A stretch of 64,000 nt of DNA from Dendrolimus kikuchii (GCA_019925095.2 CM034402.1:12597501-12661500); one strand, 5' to 3'. Numbered from the stretch's first letter, positions 12,004 through 24,091 are shown. Translations and numbers: made by a program. The notes: a model not told the origin generated them from the sequence alone.

Positions 12004-12110
12004 TTATTCGAACGTCGAAACATCGGAATAACAAAAATCAAATAAATTACCGCGCTTAAAGCCGTTCAAACGTAGTTTTATTATGTTATGTATGTACTTA
12101 AGAAAACAAA
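12004..12110 (-). repeat. Palindromic MITE-like repeat, right arm fragment
   Basis: The block 'gtcgaaacatcggaataac', 'aatcaaataaattaccgcgc' and 'aaacgtagttttattatg' matches the right arm of the copy at 29,430-29,672. Confidence 0.55.
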
Positions 12111-12570
12111 ATGTTATTATTCGAGATAGGCACACGTGTGTCTTACAGTATTTATGCGAAAAAACATATTTTGAATATTTTTTATATACGAAGCAGGGGG
12201 TATTCAACATCTAAATGAGGTTATTATACTTAATTCGTCTCTCAGACCTCTCTGCAAACAAGTGTTAATAAACTTTATAGGTTGCCGGCTCGAGACTCTC
12301 ACGCTAAACCATTGGAGCTAGAGCGAAAGTTAATCAAACGTAAATTTCTCTTACTGACCAGGGCTCGTTCGTTTTGAAGGACCATTACATTGCCGATGGA
12401 GTGACCCATCAATTTAGCTTCATGCCGACCGCACGCGGTCAACGGGACTGTGGCCGACATGTGAAACGTTTTATTACGGTCCAGGAAAGACTGTTACAAT
12501 AACGCAACTCCAAATACTATTTATAGTAACAAAAGCAAGCTGTGTAAGCGGTTATGTTTTTTCCGATTAT

Positions 12571-12593
12571 TTGTTTGTTTGTTTGTTTGTTTT
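12571..12593. repeat. (GTTT)n microsatellite
   Basis: Four to five uninterrupted tetranucleotide copies. Confidence 0.7.
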
Positions 12594-12630
12594 TATATCA
12601 AAGTGCACACCCTTTTCTTGACTCTAATTA

Positions 12631-12710
12631 TATAACTCACCGTATGTGTCCAATGTCTTGATATAAAACATTTTTTATATCAAGACATTGGACATATACG
12701 GTAAGTTATA
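12631..12710. repeat. Near-perfect 38-bp hairpin
   Basis: The arms 12,631-12,668 and 12,673-12,710 are inverted complements at 36 of 38 positions around a 4-base loop. In RNA from the plus strand one mismatch becomes a G-U pair. The hairpin ends right next to the LTR-like block that starts at 12,714. It could be a small foldback element, part of the neighbouring element or a hairpin RNA locus. The sequence alone does not decide. Confidence 0.6.
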
Positions 12711-12713
12711 TAT

Positions 12714-13319
12714 CGGGTTCACGCCGGGAGCGAACGGATGACGCTTCGAGAATAACACAATAATAATCTGAAATATTATAATCAAAGTTTATTACACTAT
12801 AATTATCACAATTACGATATTAAACATTGCACACTAATACACAGAAATATTAGGACAACTCCAAGAGTTGCATCCACGCTTGTTAGGTGTCGAGCAGCAA
12901 TTTGCCCTTCAAGAATACCGCTATTATCAAGCAGTAATTATCGACCACAATATATTATGTGGTCGTCGTCCAAGACTGTCATTGTAGGTTGTTCGTCGTA
13001 GACTGCCGATTGAAGACTGCCCCTCGTCTACCCGAATAATCGCGTATTTAACAGATCCTCGTAGCGCGCCGCAGTGACAATATCTGGTAATGCTGTGGCG
13101 CCACTTCAGTTACACTTCCTTCAGAAAACCAACTTCCGCCATACGTATTATCTTCCAAAATCCGGTTACTCCATTTCCGATATCCGTTTGCTTAATAATA
13201 AATGCTTCTACGTTGACATCCGGTTATACGACTTCCGATTACTACATGAAAGAACACTATCCGGTTATTGATTACTTCCGTCACATGGTTATTTTATTAT
13301 AACTAATACTATTCCTACA
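12714..13319 (-). repeat. Putative solo LTR
   Basis: Read on the minus strand, the block starts TGTAGGAATAG, has several degenerate 'atccggttat...acttcc' repeats near its start (13,110-13,280 on the plus strand), a TATA-like 'gttaaatacgcg' region and a 'gtaataaactttg' polyadenylation-like signal. That is the promoter-then-poly(A) order of an LTR. The flanks read tatat on both sides (12,709-12,713 and 13,320-13,324), a possible 5-bp target duplication in AT-rich DNA. The minus-strand end (gaacccg) lacks the usual CA, so boundaries are uncertain. No internal domain is attached. Confidence 0.45.
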
Positions 13320-13324
13320 TATAT

Positions 13325-14220
13325 ATATTTTCATAGCTCTACCGACAGACTACTCTACTTTAGTTGGTCCTACATAAATACTGAGCAAAGGGTCTTGAAT
13401 GATTCTAAAAATTCTCTCATCTTTATATGTTTGTCTATGGACATGGAATAATAAATAAGCAAAAATAATGAAAAGAAACATTTAATTGAAATAAAATCAC
13501 AATACGACGCCTTAATTGGCAAATCAAACTCCGATGAAAATATATTACAAGATAGGAAAACTGATAATGAAAATAGACCTCTTATTCTCCCAAATAAAAG
13601 TGATAAATGATAATTAATATATTGACAAAAAAAGAGTTACAATGTTATCTATTAATGGAGTTAGCTGGTTTGCCAAGTAAAATATTATTTGTGTATTAAT
13701 GAGAGGTTTTAATTTTAAACCTAAGTAGTAAAACCACACATTAGCTCACTTTCCTCTTGAAATATGATTAGTTATATAGGAGTACGTATATTCACAAAAT
13801 ATATTTTCATTCATTTTAAACTAATAATATAAATCCTAATCAGTTTTATAACGTTGTTTGATATTTTTCTCAAAAGGACATCTTTTCGATTTCGTCTTAT
13901 CCTATTAAAAACTTCACCTTGAACAAATTGAAGAGTATCGACTGAAGGTGTTCAAATCACGTCAATATTGAATTTCAGTAAGGGCTTAGCGCAGACAATG
14001 ATTGAGTAATCCAGACGAATTGGAATACAAATATACTTTTCAGAATATCAACATTGTCTGCACATATATTGATTGAAACGGTATCCATATCAGTAGAAAA
14101 TTATTACTATAGTTTCATAAAAAAAATTATTCGTCCTACGTTTAAGAGAAAACAATGATTTCATTGCAAATTAAAATAAAAAGAATTTTAAATTAAAAAA
14201 CAAAGATAACTTTGAAATAG
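13325..14220. other. AT-rich DNA, nothing recognised
   Basis: No gene, RNA or repeat is recognised. Confidence 0.45.
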
Positions 14221-14225
14221 AATAT

Positions 14226-14701
14226 TGTTACGAGTTTAGTGGGACTCGAATTAAAATGCCGTTAGAATTACTATAGAGTTCATTAGAACTATACAAACAC
14301 GTAAAACACAGGTACAAATATAACCGAACACAACAAACCCAAACGTAATGCAGAATGTCGTAATTCAAAAAACGAGCAAAGTCCGTCACTATTAGATTCC
14401 CGAATGTATACACGTCACGCCCGTATCGTAGCCGTAACTCAACTGCCTCCTTTCTCCATCAATCGGTCGTTTTATACTTCACAAATGCAAAAGAATCCGC
14501 AACACCTGGCTAATGATGCTAACGAGCTAGTACAATAGCCTATTCTCCACAACAATTATAAATGTATGCCAATAAATAAATGAACAAAAGAAGACAATCA
14601 TAAGAGGATTACAATTAGTTCAAATGCCGACAGGTAATAAAATGTGCTTTTACAGCCTTATACGTGGAATTTATGTCTTTGTCAGCGCTTAGGTTGTAAC
14701 A
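14226..14701 (-). repeat. Solo LTR, copy 1, with 4-bp target duplication
   Basis: On the minus strand it starts TGTTACAACCTAAGCGC and ends CTCGTAACA, giving TGTTAC...GTAACA ends. It contains a TATA-like 'gaagtataaaacgacc'. The flanks carry ATAT on both sides (14,222-14,225 and 14,702-14,705). A second copy of the family lies at 35,991-36,508. No internal region is present, as expected after LTR-LTR recombination. A 4-bp duplication fits Ty3/gypsy-type integration. The minus-strand frame inside is not a gene. Confidence 0.75.
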
Positions 14702-14704
14702 ATA

Positions 14705-15470
14705 TTTTATTCAAAATCAACATTTGCCCTTTGTCGTTTAACATTCTTTCAGAAATTTATCCTCACAAGCTACACTATTATTTGTTAAATATAAGAATAT
14801 AGACTGTGTTTATTTTCACAAAATCAGCCGATTCCATTCCTAACAAGTGTAATTGATTTTTCAAAACTCTAAAGATACCACTTAAGTTATTTTCAAAATC
14901 GGCTTCGAGACTCCTTTGAATGATTTTCGCTATATCGTATAGCTTTGAATTTGGTTGGTCGATTTTGAAAATGTTCTTGCCCTTTTTAGATTTAGGTATT
15001 TTGGAAAAAACGAAACCCTTGTACAATAGCCACGTCAATTACACTTCAAAATAATTCAGTACTTTATGCTCCCCAAGAGCATTGTCACAAATAAATTGAA
15101 AAATCGACAAGGGACGCTGTTTCGCGTGAGACGATTTAGCCATTGAGTTGTGTACACGCAAAAACACTTTTCATTACTTCTGTATCGCAATATAAAGCTT
15201 TTTACGAGTGATAATGAGTGAAAACCCCTTTTATTGGAATTTCTTTTATTTCTAAATATTATAAATAAACTTGGTGTGATCAAAGATTTAGAAGAAATAT
15301 CAAAAACCAAGTTACTTTTTTAATTGGCTACTTTACAAATTCAATGAAGTAACGTTTATATGACACTTTTTACAATAAAATAGTAAAGTAATTAGATACC
15401 TTGTACAAAAAATAAAGACAAAATACCTTACCTTACCAAAATACCTCCCTACTAATATTATAAATATCCT
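14705..15470. other. AT-rich DNA, nothing recognised
   Basis: Several short minus-strand frames occur, none recognised and all AT-driven. Confidence 0.4.
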
Positions 15471-15477
15471 CTTTATA

Positions 15478-15830
15478 ATATGAATATAGATTATATTTTT
15501 GTAACGAATAAACTCAAAAACCACTGGACCGATTTCAAAAATTCTTTCACCATTCGAATGCTACATTATCCTTGATTAATATAGGCTACATAAAAATTAG
15601 GGATCCTTACTAAAACTTGAATAATGTAACCCATCAATCTAAACAAAATACCTAGCGGTGGAATCGGGTTCTACGATGTTGATGAAATTTTATGTGTGTT
15701 TGAGTGGATTCCGGGCTGGTTCAGATTCACAATTAGGCCCGGTAGTTGGCGCTGGAATCAGGTTCTAGATCTTTATTTTTTCAGGGCAGGACAACGTCTG
15801 TCGAGAACGCTAGTTTAAAATATAAGTATT
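15478..15830. repeat. Degenerate dispersed repeat
   Basis: The run 'aaaccactggaccgatttca' followed by 'tacattatccttgattaata' and 'ggctacataa' resembles the 'accgatttca...' tail module shared by many insect interspersed repeats and by the repeats at 25.7 and 30.1 kb. Ends and class are not resolved. Confidence 0.35.
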
Positions 15831-15834
15831 TAAA

Positions 15835-17190
15835 CTGTAATTAATAAATTATTTTACTCATTCATTAGAACTTAGACATTTTAGAGCAAATTAAAAATAG
15901 CCCAGTTAATTTGACTAAGAAATATTTGTTTTTTCAATATACCTACCACTATAGGAAGTATAAAAAAAGGAAAAGATATTGTGCCGATCTCAAATAATTG
16001 AGAGAAGCTAAATGACAAGAAAAGATGGCAGGTAGACAAATAGTCAATACAGCCTTGTCAAATATTCTTGTGACATCCAAAAAATTCGAATTTTACTAAA
16101 CAGATTGATATTTTCACACAAACTCAAGACTCTTGTACAAAAAACTGCAAAAAAATCTAGTCAAAAAGCCAAACGAATCTGAACCCAGCTAAACATTCAG
16201 ACACTACCCGTAGGAAGTTGAGTAAGTGTGAACAGTGTGTAGTGACTAAGTATGTAGACGAATCATTAGAATGTCATTATCAAAAGTGATATGTTGTCAA
16301 TGTCACTCTAGCAGAACGTTTTATATATGGAAGCGAGGTTGGTCGTATGAGGAAGAAACATAACCTCTTCTTGAGAACGATAGCCAGCACACCAAGTATT
16401 CAACGTATCCATTGTTTTAATCAAAGTGAATTATAACGTAATTAACGTTAATTACAAGAGTGATAACTGCTATTTACGCAATAGAAACATTATCTTCTTG
16501 GATTAGAAAAGAAAAGTTGTTAAAAATCTTAAAGAAAATCTTAAGATGTTAATTACATAAATATATATACCCACATATTTATACCATGCCATGATAGATT
16601 CGGATGAATAAAGTCTTCCCAAGTTTATAAGGCTCTGACGAGCTTACAATACTTATATTTCTCTATTATTACTACATACTGTTTGTTAGTAATAACATTT
16701 TATATAAATAGAAACATTAGCCTTTTTTATCATTTTTAAAACTTTTCTGGTGTGTGTTAAAGCCGCTAAAAACTTTGTATGATATTCAGAAGTCATTTAC
16801 GTTATATAAGTCCTTCAATTTCTTCTATAACGAAACTAACAAGAGGTTTTTTACAACCCTCTCGTAAAAACACCTTTTAAAACACTTTTCCCTCAAACAC
16901 AGTCAGAAGACATAAACCCCAAAATTAAAGTCAAGAAAGACATAAATCTTGTGAAGTTGATTGATCAACAACGAAAACCATGAGACAAGGGTGATTGCTC
17001 ACAGGGTTAAGCTATCCACTCCTTATCATTGGTTTAGATGTAGTGATTCCCGTGATCATACCAATCAATTCCATGGAATTATCGAACGTGTTTCATTAAA
17101 AATCTTCATTAAGGTATTTATTTATTCAAATAGTTTTACATAGCAGAATTCGCTATAATAAGTGATATAATTTTTTCATTATTTTTTTAA
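15835..17190. other. AT-rich DNA, nothing recognised
   Basis: No supported feature. Confidence 0.4.
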
Positions 17191-17191
17191 A

Positions 17192-17428
17192 TCGTCAAAC
17201 AAACACACATATTGTATATCCCCAAATTAAGCAAGTTACGTTTGTGTTACGGGTAATATACAACGGACTACTCTCGGGCCGATCCCAGACACCCAGACCA
17301 TAATAAATAACGGTGAAAATACGTTTTCCGAAATTTACTATACCAGGAATCGAACCCGGAGAATCGAACTCTGCATTGCAGTGAGGTAGGCCGGCAAAGG
17401 CTTAGCCCGCTCAACCACAGAGGCCGTC
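17192..17428 (-). repeat. tRNA-derived SINE, family 2
   Basis: On the minus strand the head reads 'ctctgtggttgagcgggcta' and then, about 50 bases on, 'ccgggttcgattcctgg'. These are good A-box- and B-box-like elements of a tRNA-derived promoter. The body contains 'ttatggtctgggtgtctggg' and 'gtagtccgttgtatattacc'. A second, internally deleted copy is at 33,168. The body differs from family 1. Confidence 0.75.
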
Positions 17429-17429
17429 T

Positions 17430-17905
17430 AGATAATTAATTAGAACAAGTTTTTCTATTGTTATTGTTAATTATATTTCACGAAAATTTCGTTCTTATCA
17501 GCATACAGTTTTAATTCAGACCATAATGTTTGGTGAAACTTAAGGCTCAACACAAATTAACTTCAACCATCCTTGCCGCTATCTACAGATAGCAACATTA
17601 GAACACCCTTGTTACGCACATGGCAAATGCCCCATGACAGGGGTCGAAGGTACACCACTAGTAAAGGCTAATAAACACATGCTATTATTAGATCGTGGTT
17701 CCGAATTACGTCGGCAATGTAAACTAAACAGAAGTTACGACTACAGGTTTAACCCTTGTATGGATTATTTATTTAACCCTAAGATGATAAGTCATCTGTG
17801 TATTAAATTTTATTTAATGGCCAATAATTCTTTACGAAGTGTTGGCTTACGGCCTTATTTATATTGAGTTAGAGTAAATTTGTACGCTTCTTTAAAATTT
17901 GTAAA
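17430..17905. other. AT-rich DNA, nothing recognised
   Basis: A 77-residue frame at 17,634-17,867 is not recognised. Confidence 0.35.
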
Positions 17906-17906
17906 T

Positions 17907-18147
17907 AAATTTCTCTAACGTGGAAGGCCACGACACACCTTCCATGATCAAATTGATCGTGTACTAGCAGAAGGTGATGTCAGGAGCCTTAAGAACAGAC
18001 GAGTGTGCATGACAAGAGTTATGAATGTCAAAGAGGCAAGTGAGGTGTGTAAGAATAAGCCTAAATGGCACTCTGTTGTTCGTGCCTACCCCGCAAGGGA
18101 GCTGGCGTGAAGTTATGTATGTATGTATGTATGTAAATTTCTCTAAC
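17907..18147 (+). mobile_element. RTE-type LINE 3' fragment with 13-bp target duplication
   Basis: The insert 17,920-18,134 encodes the tail of an RTE-like ORF2 (GRPRHT-type region into MTRVMNVKEASEVCKNKP and RAYPARELA stop) and ends in a TATG-repeat tail. The 13 bases aaatttctctaac flank it exactly at 17,907-17,919 and 18,135-18,147. It is 5'-truncated, as expected from target-primed reverse transcription. Confidence 0.85.
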
Positions 18148-18149
18148 CA

Positions 18150-18835
18150 ATATTAATCACACCGCTAGTGTTTAAGGTACTCTCGTCTCAATCCAATGAC
18201 ATAACATATATTGTGAACTATATACATTCGTGTGAATAATTGAAAATGGTTTAGAATGCTGATTAGAACGCGTAAGACAGTTCATCTGACCTTAATATGC
18301 ACGTTGTTTACCACGTGCTTCCTGCAAAGGAAATCATTATGAAGAAACCTAAACAACGAGATTACTGATATTATGAAAACACCAAATCCGCACGTACATA
18401 CCAATTTGTGATCCTGGTGTGCATATTTTCTAACAATATTTTCCTCCATTGCCCATACGTGGTAACAATATTAATAAAGAAAAATTGTTGAATCGGAGCA
18501 TGAATTCTGCCAGTCTTCAAACCTGTTACCACAGAGGAATGAAGTACTGGTGCCTTACAAACTACCTAATAGATACAATGTCTGGTGTTGTGGCAAAGAA
18601 GGCGGTGAAGAAGGTGTGGTGAATTTCTGGTGATCACTGATCTGAAAAACGCACTGTGATATTCCTACTCACCTTAGTAGGCATATTTTCTTAGCCGCTC
18701 CAGTGGTTGTCGTATGAGCTATTGCCTTGATTGCCCGGCATCGCATACTTTTGGTATGTATCACCATAATTTAGGGCTCAAACGCTGGTTTATCATAGCC
18801 CTTATACTACGTGTTATGGCTATTTACACGCCTTA
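18150..18835. other. Unassigned, possibly old repeat DNA
   Basis: No gene is seen. The segment from about 18,540 is less AT-rich and may be an eroded extension of the repeat that follows. Confidence 0.3.
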
Positions 18836-18839
18836 ACAA

Positions 18840-19090
18840 GTGGCGATAAAACCACCAACACACATCACAGTCAAGTAAGTGGTAAAGCATTTGCCCGTCT
18901 AGACTACAGATTTTGGATGATTACCACCCCTGTTCTATAATTCCGCCATAACAATTCTGAGTTGTGTTCCAGCATTAATCACCAAGTTCCAGTCACCTTC
19001 GAGGCCGGCAGCACATTGGTACCACTTTCGATCTTGCGAATTGTCATAGGCTGTGGTGACCATTTCTCATCAAGTAAGCCATCAGGTTTT
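18840..19090 (+). repeat. Degenerate family A repeat
   Basis: Matches to family A include 'aagcatttgcccgtct', 'gattaccacccctg', 'gagttgtgttccagcattaa', 'ccaagttccagtcacc' and 'tttctcatcaagtaagcc'. It is more diverged than the copy at 20,477. Confidence 0.6.
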
Positions 19091-19094
19091 ACTT

Positions 19095-20190
19095 ATGACT
19101 AAAAAAGTACAACAAAATGTGTTCGTTTACATTTGTACTGCTTTCCCCTCTTCGGTCACTAGGCGTCCGGCCTTGTTTCGCAGCGAGTTAGCTCCATACA
19201 TCACTTTGTTAGTTATCTGTTTAGCTGTTTGACGTTGATTAATGTATCCTTAAACAGGGTTCCGTTGTTCTCGCGGTGCCCGGTAAGCCACCGACTCCTT
19301 CTTAACGCTAATACACGAGGTTATGAATAAAGTAAAAAAGGATCGCGATTCAGTGGAAACTATTATCTTTATCTAAAAAATACGGTTTTTTTTAAATATG
19401 GTTCGCTACACACCTCGTCTTACCTTTCATGGATGTAGTATATTTGCGGGTAGAAGCGAATCTTATTTCCAATAAAGATATACTCGAAAGTAGGGACATC
19501 ATCTGTCAGCACACATCCGCTAGGGCAGTAGTAAATAGTATGCTGGTGCGATGTCATATGAGTAGAACCGCACATTGTTCTGCTGACGTCTTTATGATAC
19601 AAGAAGATACGGTTCAGGGACATAAAGCGAGCTATGGATACGGTATAAAGCGAGCTGTTGAGGGTCGCTTCGGTATGTAGCTTTTAAAGGACTGCAAAGT
19701 TAAATAAGTGAAATGTACATACATGTATCGGACAAGGATAAAGTAGATGTAATGTTAGCAATATAATTTTGACTCCTTGATCTCATTAGAAAACAAACTT
19801 AGTTGCTGATCCTCAGGCGTTCGTTGCTCAAACGAATGTAAACCAAAGTTGGCGTGAGCCAATCAACACTTGCCTATTGAAATTCTCGTTTTAATATTAT
19901 TATTTTTTGCGTGAGTAAACATATAAAAAAATACGTGTTAGATAGCGTATCCTTAAAATTGTGCTTTATTACACAAAAATAGAAATAAATACGCTCTACA
20001 TCTCCCAATCGCTTAATTCCGTTAGTATTCAAAGCCCCGCTTTAATACTTTATCCTTCCCTATAAATAAAATTATATTATGCCAAAACAGATCTTACTCA
20101 AAATACCAAAAACTATATTGCATATAACACAATTTGCAATACTAGAGATTGAAATAAAGAACTTTACATCCATGATCCATATATATTATT
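19095..20190. other. AT-rich DNA, one unrecognised ORF
   Basis: Overlapping frames on both strands at about 19,420-19,680 are less AT-rich than their surroundings (plus frame with RCHMSRTAHCSADVFMIQE). I do not recognise either. Nothing else is supported. Confidence 0.3.
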
Positions 20191-20194
20191 AGAG

Positions 20195-20300
20195 AAATAA
20201 CAAAATAAACCTAAATGGCACTCTGTTGTTCGTGCCTACCCCTCAGGGGAATTGGCGTGAAGTTATGTATGTATGTATGTATGTAAATAACAAAAATAAA
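20195..20300 (+). mobile_element. Very short RTE 3' fragment with about 15-bp target duplication
   Basis: The insert 20,210-20,284 is the last codons of the RTE ORF (ending in 'ggcgtga') plus a TATG-repeat tail. It is flanked by aaataacaaaataaa (20,195-20,209) and the same with one extra A (20,285-20,300). Confidence 0.8.
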
Positions 20301-20476
20301 TACATCATCAAACTAAAAAGCAAAAAATAAATTTTAACGGCCTTCTTTCTACAACATTTTGAAGTCGGTGCCAAGCACAATATAAGGAAGACATCAACAA
20401 ATTTGCAAAATGTCGTAATATTTATGTTTCACTTTACACCGATTAGAAGATATTACTGTAGAATAGAATTTTATCC

Positions 20477-20788
20477 GTGCAGGAACGGAGAAAGAATACA
20501 ATTTCCTGCGGCCGGGCGGCCTGTCGTAAGAGGCGACTTAACAACCCACAGCCAGTTGGTAGGGTATTTGCCCGACTGGATGGCTACCACCCCTGGTCTA
20601 AAGTATGTCGCCATACCAACCTTGAGTTGTGTTCCGGCATTAGTGACCAAGTTCCAGTCTCCCTTAAGAGAGCAGCAGCGCATTTGTAGCAACTTTGGTG
20701 TTGCAAATGTCCATAGGCGATGGTAACCGCTTTTCATCAAGTGGGCCGTCTGCCTGTCTGCTGATCTCCTGCAATAAAAATAAAAAAG
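20477..20788 (+). repeat. Family A repeat, near full length
   Basis: It runs from 'gtgcaggaacggagaaag' through 'cggcctgtcgtaagaggcga' and 'cgccataccaaccttgagtt' to 'ctgctgatctcctgc' and an A-rich tail (aataaaaataaaaaa). It is in opposite orientation to the copies at 7,267 and 53,894. Confidence 0.8.
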
Positions 20789-20789
20789 G

Positions 20790-21725
20790 AGTCAGTTAAA
20801 TATTTACTTGCCGCAAATACTTAATTATCTTTATAAATAATATATTAAGCGCCTGTAGCAACTATATTACTGGCACGCGTATATAAATTGGCCATCTCAC
20901 TCTTCAGTGTAGACGCTCTTCAACAAGGGTTACTCTCGATTTTCCTACGACCCTCTCATTAGGTCCTGATTTGGTGACAATGGGACCTCCTCGGGAGTAT
21001 ACTCTTGAAAATAAAAAAGATGAAAATCAATTTGGTATTTGACAGCTACACCAACTGAGACACTTTTTATAATCGCACGTCACAGCCTCCTTGATTTTGT
21101 ATGAGAATACTGGCTTATGACATCATAATTTTAACGAGTCAAATAGCTTATTGATTGTTGTTTAAAGTATAATTACAATTATTTCTATAATCAACTGTTG
21201 AAAGTAATATGATAATAACACATTTTGACTCCTGCTATTATTTTAGAATTTATTGTAATATGTGTCAAATGCCCAATTGACGGAGATATCGTGTAACAAA
21301 GAAGTTGGTTAACAATTTTCGAGGGTTTCTCTCAAATTCCCTGGGAACCACTCATGAGATCCTGACTCGGTAACTATGGGACCACCTTGGGAGTATACGC
21401 TTTCAATTAAAAAATAATTTTAAAATCGGTTCGCAATTGTTGGAGAAATCGAGTAACAAACATACAAGAAAACATACATTATATTATAGACGAATTAAGA
21501 AACTCCTCCTTTTAGAAGTTGGTTAAAAAGAAAGCGGGGAATCACAATTATAGTTTTATAAAATGTTGTATTGATGGTGATGGTGAATGTGAACCTTGTA
21601 CGTTAGATGCAGTAGTAGCGATTTATTTTTAGATTATTAACATGCGTGGACTATTATTTCATTCTGGTACGCTATTTAAATAAGACTTTTTTTAAATATT
21701 TTTTTAATATTTCACAGATCAGGTA
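20790..21725. other. AT-rich DNA, nothing recognised
   Basis: Two similar 'gggacc(t/a)cc(t)tgggagtata' phrases (about 20,983 and 21,379) suggest two old copies of an unclassified repeat. No gene is seen. Confidence 0.35.
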
Positions 21726-21734
21726 TATCATAAT

Positions 21735-22275
21735 AATAATAACAGCCCATAAACATTCCACTGCTGGGCTCGGACCTCCCGCAATTTTTTTTTTGGCCAT
21801 GTCAAATCCGTTTGATGACTAAGCCGCGACAGGCACAGAAGCCTGAGGGGATATTCGCGGCCCTTGTGGGTGTGGGATTCGCCAGATCGGGGGAGGCAAT
21901 AGCGTGCCCAGTCAGAACTGGTGCCAGTCTATTGCCCCTCCCCAGTTAGGGATACCCACTAAAACCCTAGGGTGTTCCGTCCTGCGCCTTATGACAGGGT
22001 TTACGGGTAATTGGGCTTCCCATCTCCGCGTGCCCTGGCAGGCGTGGGCCCCCCTCACTGGGCCTCTTCCAATGCCGGGGGACTACCCCCCCGACGACGT
22101 CATGGTCAAATTCAGCGTGGGGCGGTTTGTAACACGCCCCACGGGAGGAGAGATAAGCGCGCGCGGAACACTCGCGCTCTCATCTCCACGGCTCGGGCCT
22201 CCCACCATAGGGAACAGACAGTATACCCGCCACGTTTGTCCAAGGCGGCTTGGCAGGTTTGACACAATGCAAGTG
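21735..22275 (-). repeat. SINE family 1 tails around a GC-rich insert
   Basis: Bases 21,735-21,781 and about 22,190-22,275 both match the 3' end of SINE family 1 on the minus strand. Between them lies about 400 bases of GC-rich sequence (CCCTCCCCAGTTAGGG, GGGGCGGTTTGTAACACG and similar) unlike any other part of the window. It may be part of a LINE 5' region. I cannot name it. The frames here are incidental. Confidence 0.5.
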
Positions 22276-22339
22276 TAACTTGCTTAGTTTACAGATATAT
22301 ATATGTGTATTTGTGTGTTTGTCTATAATAGTAATTATA

Positions 22340-22632
22340 TAATAGCAGGCCATAAATATCCCACTGCTGGGCTTGAGCCTCCCACTATAGGGGAACGGAC
22401 AGTATACCCGCCACGCTTGTCCAAGGCGGCTTGGCAGGTTTGACACATCGGTTATCTCGATGTGCAGGTTGCATCACGATGTTTTCCTTCACCGTTATTA
22501 GCACGTGGTAATCGTAACAATATGCACATTAGGTAAGAAAACTGCCTAAGCGGTGCATGCGTTTCGGCCAGGATCGAACCCGCGCCCTTTGGGTCTGGGA
22601 CGCGTGCGCTGGCCATTACGCTACCACGACTT
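22340..22632 (-). repeat. tRNA-derived SINE, family 1, near full length
   Basis: On the minus strand the head is 'gtcgtggtagcgtaatggcc' followed by 'cgcgggttcgatcctggcc', with good A- and B-box-like elements. The rest follows the family body to 'cccactataggggaacgg' and 'cagcagtggg' near 22,360. Confidence 0.85.
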
Positions 22633-22639
22633 GTTTGTC

Positions 22640-23885
22640 TGCAAATAAAAAAATACTATTCCTTATTTTCCTCGTTCGTGTTATTAGAACGGATTTAAAG
22701 GTAACAAACTGACCTTTCTAAAGTAGATCAAATAATTACTACAAGTTACTTAGTAAATAGAATAGTTTAACTAAAACGATATTGCAATTATTTTAGGCAT
22801 GATTAATAATATCCATTATATATCTATCCAATGAGATTGAGCTTGTAACATAGATTAAACTACTCGTTTATTAACCCAAATTGGACTTTGATTACATTTA
22901 GTAACTATTGTTATTTTGGGTACATGCCAATATAGTCGTAAAACGATATTGGGATCGCTGTAGTAATTATCAATAGCTGTTATATAACGTTTATTGTAGC
23001 GGAATAGTAATGGTACTTAAATTTGATAAATAACGTTATTATTAGTTGGCCAAAGTGTGTTGTAGTGTTCTTGTTAATAATTTATCATTGGTGTATATAA
23101 ACTGAGTATTAACTCAAAAATATACGTAATAGAGCCGTGCTAGTAGAATCAATATGTAAATTACAGCTATTAAAAACGGATATGTAACATGTATAAGTGT
23201 AGGATTTGGCCATGAAGGGGGCGGGCTCACTTGAAAAATTCACCTGTATATACAAAAGTTGTCTACACTCCCACACCGCCATCGCGCTCACTTTACATAG
23301 AAATTGTAGCAGCGGATTAGTCGTTTAGGCGTCAGATTTTGAAAATTTGTGACAACAATTTTATTTCAGTGTTTAGATCCTTGTTAGAGTTTCTGTATCG
23401 TCAATTTTAAATATCACAGTAACAGATACTTAATACTCTCAACACACTTTCCTATAAGCTTCAATAAAAACAACGCTCGCTTATAATAAACTCCATAGTA
23501 CCATCCTTATCGCAATTGCGTGCCTCAGAAAAAGAAACATTATGTAAATAAGAAATCGCGAAGAGGGAACACGTTTTATTCACTCATAGAAAGCCGTCGT
23601 CCTTTTGTCATAAGAGTTTTGGAAAGGCCATTTGAATCAAGGGCATTTCAGATGATAAAAGAATCATCCATCCGAGACGTGGTGCCTGAATAAAGCAGAA
23701 TGCCCGAAAGATTGGCAGTCAAATTATAACAAACACTTGTGAGTTCGTGTCAATATGGAAACAAATTGGGCTCTAAGATACAAATGTGCGAAATACGACG
23801 TAACGCTGGAGCGTATGAGTGCTCTCTTCCCATCCTTATGTAATAACAACATGAACAGTATCTAATATTTCTTAATTTTTCGCCA
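22640..23885. other. AT-rich DNA, nothing recognised
   Basis: No supported feature. Confidence 0.4.
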
Positions 23886-23886
23886 C

Positions 23887-24085
23887 TAAGTACACACAAG
23901 TAAAATTACGTTTTAATGGTTTTAAGATTAAATTTGGTAAATTAGATTAGGGTCACATATAGTAAATAAAAAATAACCATAAACAAAAATTAAAATTAAA
24001 TATCTAAAATGAACAAGTTGGGTAGGCTCAAGAATAACTTTAACATTACTCATTGACACTCGATATTTTTGTCTTTCAAGTTCAA
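23887..24085. repeat. Degenerate palindromic MITE-like repeat
   Basis: Fragments 'aaaattacgttttaatggtt' near 23,904 and 'taacattactcattgacact' near 24,041 followed by 'tttttgtctttc' match the arm and inner segment of the family seen at 29,430. Confidence 0.4.
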
Positions 24086-24091
24086 CAAGTC

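Noticed and set aside
14228..14413. Conserved small ORF shared by 14.2 and 36.0 kb
   Set aside because: Both are inside copies of the same solo LTR. Similarity comes from the repeat, and the frame shows no protein-like constraint.
20403..20740. ORFs of 70-107 residues on both strands
   Set aside because: They fall in the family A repeat, whose other copies give the same frames in both orientations.
22440..22632. Possible tRNA gene (A and B boxes)
   Set aside because: The boxes belong to the head of a dispersed SINE with several copies in the window. The head does not continue into a proper acceptor stem.
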